Translations under genes and position numbers: made by a program
Part shown: piece after piece, positions 27,334-34,130 of the stretch
How positions within the stretch are numbered: the first letter of the stretch is position 1
Layout of the letters: the number at the start of each line of letters is the position of its first letter
Origin: an uncultured Cytophagaceae bacterium
GTDB lineage: Bacteria > Bacteroidota > Bacteroidia > Cytophagales > Spirosomataceae
Direction: 5' to 3'
DNA: 34,130 nt
NCBI GenBank assembly: GCA_903837305.1
Contig: CAILUB010000179.1
Location: 1 to 34,130, forward strand
The notes under the pieces: model-generated
The model's input: only the letters and a program-made list of their open reading frames with translations
The model's database searches: none
What the model was told of the DNA's origin: nothing

Positions 27334-28515
27334 ATGAAAAATATTCCTGGAGTGCATTTTTATTTAGGTGAGGACATTGATGCCTTACGCGATACCATTT
27401 GCACCTATGCCCAGTCTGAAATTGCACCACAAGCAGAGCTTATTGATAGGAAAGATCAATTCCCAATGGAGCAATGGAGGAAAATGGGTGATCTTGGGGC
27501 CCTGGGAGTCACAGTTTCAGAAGAATATGGCGGTGCGAATATGGGCTATTTAGCTCACATGGTCGCGATGGAGGAAATATCGCGAGCCTCTGCTTCAGTT
27601 GGTCTTTCTTATGGTGCGCATTCAAATTTATGTGTCAATCAAATTCACCGAAACGGTACTTTGGCACAGAAGAAAAAATATTTACCAAAATTAGTATCCG
27701 GTGATTACATTGGCGCCTTAGCTATGAGTGAATCTAATTCTGGCTCTGATGTAGTGAGTATGAAACTACAGGCGGCTGAAAAAGATGGCAATTACATTTT
27801 GAATGGTACAAAGATGTGGATTACCAATGGACCAGATTGTGATGTATTGGTGGTTTATGCGAAAACTGAACCTCAACTAGGTTCAAAAGGTATTACTGCC
27901 TTCATCGTTGAAAAAGATATGCCAGGGTTTTCTGTAGCTCAGAAGTTAGACAAACTAGGGATGCGCGGATCACACACGGGCGAGCTAGTGTTCGATAATG
28001 TCAAGGTGCCGGCTGAAAATATATTGGGAAAACTCAATGGTGGTACGAAGATTCTAATGAGTGGATTGGACTATGAACGAGCAGTCTTAGCAGCAGGCCC
28101 GCTAGGAATTATGCAAGCCTGCATGGATGTGGTAGTGCCTTACATTCATGATCGTAAACAGTTTGGGCAATCTATTGGAGAATTTCAGCTAATCCAGGGA
28201 AAAGTGGCAGATATGTACACCACGCTTCAGGCATGTCGAGCATATTGTTATGCGGTTGGAAGGCACTTGGATGCATTGGGTTCGGAGCATGTGCGTCAGG
28301 TCCGAAAAGATGCAGCTGGAGTGATCCTTTATACGGCCGAAAAGGCTACTTGGATGGCGGGTGAAGCCATTCAAATTTTCGGAGGTAATGGTTATGTCAA
28401 TGATTATCCCGTTGGTCGCTTATGGCGTGATGCCAAGTTATATGAAATTGGTGCTGGAACCTCTGAAATTCGCAGAATGCTCATTGGCAGTGAATTATTT
28501 ACCGAAACTATTTAA
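27334..28515 (+). CDS. liuA: Isovaleryl-CoA dehydrogenase
   Basis: 393 aa; [71 protein letters not shown]; first gene of canonical liu order. Confidence 0.9.
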   Translation: MKNIPGVHFYLGEDIDALRDTICTYAQSEIAPQAELIDRKDQFPMEQWRKMGDLGALGVTVSEEYGGANMGYLAHMVAMEEISRASASVGLSYGAHSNLCVNQIHRNGTLAQKKKYLPKLVSGDYIGALAMSESNSGSDVVSMKLQAAEKDGNYILNGTKMWITNGPDCDVLVVYAKTEPQLGSKGITAFIVEKDMPGFSVAQKLDKLGMRGSHTGELVFDNVKVPAENILGKLNGGTKILMSGLDYERAVLAAGPLGIMQACMDVVVPYIHDRKQFGQSIGEFQLIQGKVADMYTTLQACRAYCYAVGRHLDALGSEHVRQVRKDAAGVILYTAEKATWMAGEAIQIFGGNGYVNDYPVGRLWRDAKLYEIGAGTSEIRRMLIGSELFTETI

Positions 28516-28532
28516 TGAAGAGATGCTGAGAT

Positions 28533-30155
28533 ATGCCTAAGCTTGAATCTAAACTAAATATCCGAAATTCTGAATTTATTGCTAATAAGCAATTAATGCA
28601 GTCTGTTGTGGATGATTTAGTGCTTAAGATCAGACAGATTGAATTAGGTGGTGGTGAAAGCGCCAGAAAAAAACATATTGATCGATCTAAATTACTGCCT
28701 AGAGATAGAGTGCAGTTATTAATCGATCCGGGAACTCCTTTCTTAGAATTTTCTCAGCTAGCTGCTTATGGCATGTACCCTGAAAAATTGGGGTCTGATG
28801 CAGCACCTAGTGCTGGACTCATAACTGGTATTGGTTCGATTGCTGGGCAAGAATGCGTAATTATTTGCAATGACGCTACTGTTAAAGGGGGAACTTATTT
28901 CCCAATGACTGTAAAGAAGCATTTACGCGCCCAAGAGATAGCAGATCAAAATAATTTACCCTGTATCTACTTAGTAGATTCAGGCGGCGCCAATCTTCCA
29001 AATCAAGATGAGGTGTTTGCTGATAGAGATCATTTTGGTCGCATTTTTTTTAACCAGGCGAATATGTCAGCAAAAGGCATTCCGCAAATTGCCGTTGTTA
29101 TGGGCTCATGCACCGCTGGTGGCGCCTATGTTCCTGCGATGAGTGATGAGAGCATCATCGTAAAAGATCAAGGAACTATTTTTTTGGCTGGCCCACCGTT
29201 GGTTAAGGCGGCTACTGGAGAAATTGTTAGCGCTGAAGAATTAGGTGGTGCTGATGTGCATACTAGGCTATCGGGAGTTGCTGATCATTATGCACAAAAT
29301 GATGCCCATGCACTGAGTATTGCCCGCAATATAGTGAGTAATCTAAACCGTAAGAAACCGGAGCCTTTAAAGCGACGAGATGCAACACAACCACTGTATA
29401 GCGCAGATGAGTTATATGGTGTGATTCCCGTGGATACTCGTAAGCCATATGATGTTAGAGAGGTAATAGCTCGTGTTGTAGATGGATCTGAGTTTGATGA
29501 ATTTAAGGCGAGATTTGGTATTACTCTGGTAACCGGATTTGCTCATATTGACGGATATCCAGTTGGAATTATCGCTAATAATGGAATCTTGTTTTCGGAA
29601 AGCGCGCTAAAAGGGGCTCACTTTATTGAGTTGTGCTGCCAAAGAAAAATTCCTTTGATATTTTTGCAAAATATTACGGGTTTTATGGTTGGTCGTAAAT
29701 ATGAGAATGAAGGCATTGCTAGAAATGGCGCCAAGATGGTAACAGCAGTTGCTACAGCTCAAGTCCCAAAATTTACAGTGATTATTGGCGGATCGTTTGG
29801 CGCTGGTAATTATGGAATGTGTGGAAGAGCATATAGCCCAAGAATGTTATGGATGTGGCCAAATGCAAGAATTTCTGTAATGGGTGGCGAACAGGCTGCC
29901 AGTCTATTAGCTACGGTGCGTCGCGACGGAATAGAAGCAAGGGGTGGGCAATGGAGTTCTGAAGAGGAGGCTGCATTTAAAGCTCCACTGAGACAACAGT
30001 TCGAAACTCAAGGCCATCCTTATTATGCTAGCGCTAGGCTTTGGGATGATGGCATCATTGATCCAAAAGACACTAGAAAAGTTTTAAGTTTAGCAATCTC
30101 AGCTAGCTTAAATGCCCCCATTCCCGAAACGAAGTTCGGTTTATTTAGAATGTAA
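28533..30155 (+). CDS. liuB: Methylcrotonyl-CoA carboxylase carboxyltransferase (beta) subunit
   Basis: 540 aa; [86 protein letters not shown]. Confidence 0.92.
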   Translation: MPKLESKLNIRNSEFIANKQLMQSVVDDLVLKIRQIELGGGESARKKHIDRSKLLPRDRVQLLIDPGTPFLEFSQLAAYGMYPEKLGSDAAPSAGLITGIGSIAGQECVIICNDATVKGGTYFPMTVKKHLRAQEIADQNNLPCIYLVDSGGANLPNQDEVFADRDHFGRIFFNQANMSAKGIPQIAVVMGSCTAGGAYVPAMSDESIIVKDQGTIFLAGPPLVKAATGEIVSAEELGGADVHTRLSGVADHYAQNDAHALSIARNIVSNLNRKKPEPLKRRDATQPLYSADELYGVIPVDTRKPYDVREVIARVVDGSEFDEFKARFGITLVTGFAHIDGYPVGIIANNGILFSESALKGAHFIELCCQRKIPLIFLQNITGFMVGRKYENEGIARNGAKMVTAVATAQVPKFTVIIGGSFGAGNYGMCGRAYSPRMLWMWPNARISVMGGEQAASLLATVRRDGIEARGGQWSSEEEAAFKAPLRQQFETQGHPYYASARLWDDGIIDPKDTRKVLSLAISASLNAPIPETKFGLFRM

Positions 30156-30174
30156 ATGGGTATAAGGCTTAAAA

Positions 30175-30954
30175 ATGAATCCATCATCAAAATACACCTC
30201 ACTTATTTTAGATATCAATAAGTCAATTGCTACAGTAACTTTAAATCGGCCAACATTACGAAATTCTTTTAATGAGGCTCTCATTGCAGAGTTGACTGAG
30301 ATTTTTGAAGACCTAACTAATGGTAATGAGGTCAGAGTTATTATTTTGGCAGCTAGTGGCGTCAGCTTTTGTGCCGGTGCAGATCTAACTTGGATGAAGT
30401 CTATGGCTTCCTATAGTCATGAAGAGAACTTGGCCGATGCTCGCCGGTTAGCTCAAATGCTTCATCGAATATATTGCTGTCCAATCCCAGTTATCGCACG
30501 TGTTCAAGGTGATGCATATGGAGGTGGCATAGGGCTTGCAGCGGTATGCGATATTGTTGTCGCAAGTGATAATGCCCACTTTTGTTTATCTGAAGCACGA
30601 TTAGGTTTATTGCCAGCAACCATTAGCCCTTATGTGATTAGAGCGCTAGGGGAGCAGGCATCTCGCCGCTACTTTATTACTTCAGAAAGGTTCTCGGCTG
30701 CTGAGGCTCATCGCTTAGGATTTGTACACGTACTCTGTCAACCCGATGACTTGGATCAGCAGGTAGAAAAAATTTTTCTCGCCATACTCCAGAATGGTAC
30801 TCAAGCGGTGACAAAGTGCAAAAAACTGGTTCAGGACTTTTCTAGTCAGGTAATTGATGCGAATTTGATTGAAGATACAGTAAAGCGAATTGCTGATATT
30901 CGCGGAACTGATGAGGCGCAAGTTCGCATGAGATTATTTCTGGAGAAAAAATAA
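30175..30954 (+). CDS. liuC: Methylglutaconyl-CoA hydratase (crotonase family)
   Basis: 259 aa; VTLNRPTLRNSFNEALIAEL, FCAGADLTWMKSM, GDAYGGGIGLAAVCDIVVAS; between liuB and liuD. Confidence 0.87.
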   Translation: MNPSSKYTSLILDINKSIATVTLNRPTLRNSFNEALIAELTEIFEDLTNGNEVRVIILAASGVSFCAGADLTWMKSMASYSHEENLADARRLAQMLHRIYCCPIPVIARVQGDAYGGGIGLAAVCDIVVASDNAHFCLSEARLGLLPATISPYVIRALGEQASRRYFITSERFSAAEAHRLGFVHVLCQPDDLDQQVEKIFLAILQNGTQAVTKCKKLVQDFSSQVIDANLIEDTVKRIADIRGTDEAQVRMRLFLEKK

Positions 30955-32970
30955 TTGTTTACTAAAATTCTCATCGCTAATCGAGGTGAAATTGCCTGCC
31001 GAATTGCAAAAACCTGCCGAAAATTAGGGGTTAAAACGGTTGCCGTTTATTCGGATGCCGATAAAGATGCGCTGCATGTTCAAGTATGTGATGAGGCCGT
31101 CTACATTGGCGGCTCATCACCCAAGGAAAGCTATCTTCTAGGCAGCATAATTATTAAACAGGCTTTGGCTTATGGTGCTCAGGCGATCCATCCTGGTTAT
31201 GGCTTTCTCTCTGAGAATGCAGATTTTGCTCGTGATTGCGCTATCGCTGGCCTTGTATTTATCGGGCCACCCGAGGCAGCAATCAGGGCAATGGGTTCTA
31301 AATCAGCTGCGAAGTCACTTATGGAGCAGGCTGGGGTTCCTTTAGTGCCAGGCTATCACGGCGAATTGCAGGATTGCGCTTTCTTACGTAAGCAGGCCGA
31401 TCAGATTGGGTATCCAGTTCTACTAAAGGCTTCGGCTGGCGGTGGCGGTAAAGGAATGCGAATCATTGAGGATGGTAATTCCTTTGAGCAAGCATTAGCT
31501 TCGTGTAAGCGTGAGGCGATGAGTAGTTTTGGGGACGATAAGGTATTGGTAGAGAGGTACTTGAGTCGACCTAGACATATTGAAGTTCAAGTATTTGCCG
31601 ATAAGCAGGGTAATTGCGTTTATCTTTTTGATCGCGATTGCTCCGTCCAAAGGCGCCATCAAAAAGTTCTAGAGGAGGCGCCGTCACCTTGCATGAGTGA
31701 TGAGCTAAAGGCTCAAATGGGTCAAGCAGCTGTTAATGCTGCAAAAGCAGTCAATTACGAAGGTGCTGGAACGGTAGAGTTTATTGCTGAAGCCGATGAT
31801 GAGGGTCAGGCTGGTCATTTTTATTTTATGGAAATGAATACTCGTCTTCAAGTTGAGCATCCAGTAACCGAAATGATTACAGGGCAAGATTTGGTGGAAT
31901 GGCAACTCAGGGTTGCTAACTCAGAACCGCTTCCACTATTGCAGAATCAACTCAAAGAGTGCGGACATGCTCTTGAGGCACGTATTTATGCTGAAAATCC
32001 TGAGAATCAGTTTCTTCCCTCCACTGGTAAATTATTGACTATGTTGATGCCTAAAGAAGAGTTGGGAGTGGTGAGGGTGGATGCTGGTGTTCGGGAAGGT
32101 GACGTTATCAGCCCTTTCTATGACCCCATGATTGCTAAATTAATTGTATGGGGCGAGGATCGACCAACAGCATTATCTAGAATGGAAGTGGCGTTAGCTC
32201 AAGTCAATATTGTAGGCCTGTCGACCAATGTAGCCTTTTTATCCCGCTTAGTTAAAAATGATTCTTTTGTTAAACCCAATTTAGATACTGGATTAATACT
32301 CCGGCATGAAAATGAGTTGCTACAAAAGGACTTAAAGGTTGATTTTGAAAGCTTGGCCTTTTTGGTTGCGGGACAATTGTCAGCGGAGCTGTATCAATCT
32401 AGAGCGTATAACTCTGAAGTCCAATCACCGTGGCAAAAATTAGATGGATGGCGGATGAATGGATTCATCGAAAGAGGCTTTACGTGGATGTTAGACGATT
32501 CACATCAAGCTCATGTAGTGCGGCTAAATTATTCCCAAAATACACTCTTATACGATGGTGAGATGCGGCACTTTACCCATTGCGAAGATGATGGTGTACT
32601 GCGAATCGAATTAAACGGAAAGCAATTGAATGCACGCGTGATTTCAGAGTCTAGTCATCCAAATACCCTTCATTTATTTCGCGATGGCAGATATCAAAAA
32701 TGGCACTACCAAAATCCTCTAGCAATGACTCATGTTGATGAGAGTGCTATTGGAAAATTGACTGCACCAATGCCTGGTAAAGTTGTAGCCATTCGGGTTG
32801 AGGTGGGACATCAAGTTATTGTGGGAGACGAACTCATAGTTGTTGAATCAATGAAAATGGAACACACCATTACTGCACCTGTAGATGGGATCATCGCTGA
32901 AATTCATTATGCCGAGGGGGATCAGGTGGGTGAAGGCGATCAATTAATTACTTTTGCAAGCCCTACTTAA
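30955..32970 (+). CDS. liuD: Methylcrotonyl-CoA carboxylase biotin-containing (alpha) subunit
   Basis: 671 aa; ILIANRGEIACRI, KASAGGGGKGMRII, MEMNTRLQVEHPVTEMITGQDLVEWQL, biotinyl motif VVESMKMEHT. TTG start directly after the liuC TAA. Confidence 0.92.
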   Translation: MFTKILIANRGEIACRIAKTCRKLGVKTVAVYSDADKDALHVQVCDEAVYIGGSSPKESYLLGSIIIKQALAYGAQAIHPGYGFLSENADFARDCAIAGLVFIGPPEAAIRAMGSKSAAKSLMEQAGVPLVPGYHGELQDCAFLRKQADQIGYPVLLKASAGGGGKGMRIIEDGNSFEQALASCKREAMSSFGDDKVLVERYLSRPRHIEVQVFADKQGNCVYLFDRDCSVQRRHQKVLEEAPSPCMSDELKAQMGQAAVNAAKAVNYEGAGTVEFIAEADDEGQAGHFYFMEMNTRLQVEHPVTEMITGQDLVEWQLRVANSEPLPLLQNQLKECGHALEARIYAENPENQFLPSTGKLLTMLMPKEELGVVRVDAGVREGDVISPFYDPMIAKLIVWGEDRPTALSRMEVALAQVNIVGLSTNVAFLSRLVKNDSFVKPNLDTGLILRHENELLQKDLKVDFESLAFLVAGQLSAELYQSRAYNSEVQSPWQKLDGWRMNGFIERGFTWMLDDSHQAHVVRLNYSQNTLLYDGEMRHFTHCEDDGVLRIELNGKQLNARVISESSHPNTLHLFRDGRYQKWHYQNPLAMTHVDESAIGKLTAPMPGKVVAIRVEVGHQVIVGDELIVVESMKMEHTITAPVDGIIAEIHYAEGDQVGEGDQLITFASPT

Positions 32971-32985
32971 TTAGAATAGCTCATT

Positions 32986-33918
32986 ATGATTAGTTCTCCA
33001 TACTTACCTAAAAAAGTAAAGATAGTCGAGGTAGGGCCTCGCGATGGTTTGCAGAATGAGAAAACATTCGTAGCAAATGAGGTAAAGATTTCCCTGATTA
33101 ACCAATTATCATCAGCTGGATTTTCCAATATTGAGGCAGCTGCTTTTGTATCGCCAAAATGGATTCCGCAAATGGCGAGTAGTGAAATTGTGATGGCTGG
33201 TATTGATCGGATGCCAGGCACAATTTATTCAGTATTAGTTCCCAATCTTCAAGGATTTGAAAAGGCACTAGCTTCTCGCGCCAATGAGATTGTCATTTTT
33301 GGAGCTGCATCGGAGACTTTTTCTCAAAAGAACATTAATTGTAGTATCGCAGAATCTATTGAACGTTTTGCACCTGTTACAAAAGCAGCTTTGGATCATA
33401 ATATTCGAGTACGTGGAAGTATTTCTTGCGCCATGGGCTGTCCTTTTGAGGGCAATATTGATCCTGCGAAAGTAGGGGAGGTGGTCCGACTGATGGCAGA
33501 CCTAGGATGCGCGGAAATTGATATCGCCGACACGATCGGCATTGGAACTCCAAACAAAATTAAAGCAGTTTTCGAGCATATTGGCCAGATATTGCCAATG
33601 AGTACCTATTCTGGACACTTTCATGATACTTATGGCCAGTCTCTGGCAAATATCTATGCGGCCATGGAAATGGGTGTGAGTACCTTTCATTCATCAGTAG
33701 CTGGCTTGGGTGGTTGCCCTTATGCACAAGGGGCAACTGGTAATGTTGCAACTGAAGATGTTCTTTATCTACTTGCTGGGCTTGGGATTGAAACGGGTAT
33801 AGATTTTGAATTGGTAGTGCGAAGTGGTAACTATATCTCTAATGTTCTCAATCGACCAAATGGATCAAAAGCTGGTCGTGCTTTTTTAGCAAAGGTAGCT
33901 TTGAGTGCTGGAGATTGA
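32986..33918 (+). CDS. liuE: Hydroxymethylglutaryl-CoA lyase
   Basis: 310 aa; VKIVEVGPRDGLQNEK, SCAMGCPFEG, HFHDTYGQSLANIYAAMEMGVSTFHSSVAGLGGCPYAQGATGNVATEDVLYLL. Confidence 0.92.
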   Translation: MISSPYLPKKVKIVEVGPRDGLQNEKTFVANEVKISLINQLSSAGFSNIEAAAFVSPKWIPQMASSEIVMAGIDRMPGTIYSVLVPNLQGFEKALASRANEIVIFGAASETFSQKNINCSIAESIERFAPVTKAALDHNIRVRGSISCAMGCPFEGNIDPAKVGEVVRLMADLGCAEIDIADTIGIGTPNKIKAVFEHIGQILPMSTYSGHFHDTYGQSLANIYAAMEMGVSTFHSSVAGLGGCPYAQGATGNVATEDVLYLLAGLGIETGIDFELVVRSGNYISNVLNRPNGSKAGRAFLAKVALSAGD

Positions 33919-34120
33919 CTTATCTAACACCAATCCCTAAAATAAATTTAAAAGCATAATGTTTAAAGCTAATGAATGAAGTCTGTAGCGGTAGAACATA
34001 CAATTGCGTCATGCATGTCACTTCGAGCACTTATTAAAGACCTCTTTCCAAAGGCATAGATTCTTAAATCTATAGGATAGCAAGTTTTCAGAGGCTAGTA
34101 TTTATAATAAATCCACGTCC

Positions 34121-34130
34121 TGGTGGGTCC
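34121..34130 (-). tRNA. Possible 3' end of a minus-strand tRNA truncated by the window edge
   Basis: The last 10 nt, TGGTGGGTCC, reverse-complement to GGACCCACCA, the form of an acceptor strand + discriminator A + CCA. Only 10 nt visible. Confidence 0.3.

Noticed and set aside
1-34130. CRISPR arrays, transposases, integrases, toxin-antitoxin or phage-defence genes
   Set aside because: No regularly spaced repeats or matching protein motifs were seen in the ORF translations or intergenic regions.

Overview
The window is almost entirely catabolic coding sequence. It resembles a low-GC betaproteobacterium, possibly Polynucleobacter-like, but that taxon guess is weak inference. From left to right: (i) a partial small membrane-protein ORF; (ii) a five-gene set in the order HyuA-like / small Cys-Zn subunit / HyuA-like / HyuB-like / epsilon-like, matching the apcABCDE acetophenone-carboxylase type of ATP-dependent ketone carboxylase; (iii) an HSDL2-like SDR, a divergent SCPx-type thiolase, a decayed SDR pseudogene, a saccharopine-dehydrogenase-like protein, an AMP-forming acyl-CoA ligase and a 910-aa MalT/LAL-type LuxR regulator; (iv) a fatty-acid-type beta-oxidation cluster (DUF2889 protein, acyl-CoA ligase, acyl-CoA dehydrogenase, TetR regulator, FadN-type HAD/ECH fusion, thiolase, enoyl-CoA hydratase); (v) a liuR-liuABCDE leucine/isovalerate cluster. 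The most interesting signals are: a ~30-bp motif (26/30 identical) shared only, as far as I could see, by the region upstream of the carboxylase operon and the divergent thiolase/ligase region, which may define an undescribed ketone-carboxylation regulon; two independent SDR remnants in the same island; and adjacency to liu, which suggests a testable route from a (branched) ketone through a beta-keto acid to CoA thioesters. No CRISPR array, transposase or rRNA was recognised. All homology calls come from reading motifs by eye; no search was run.
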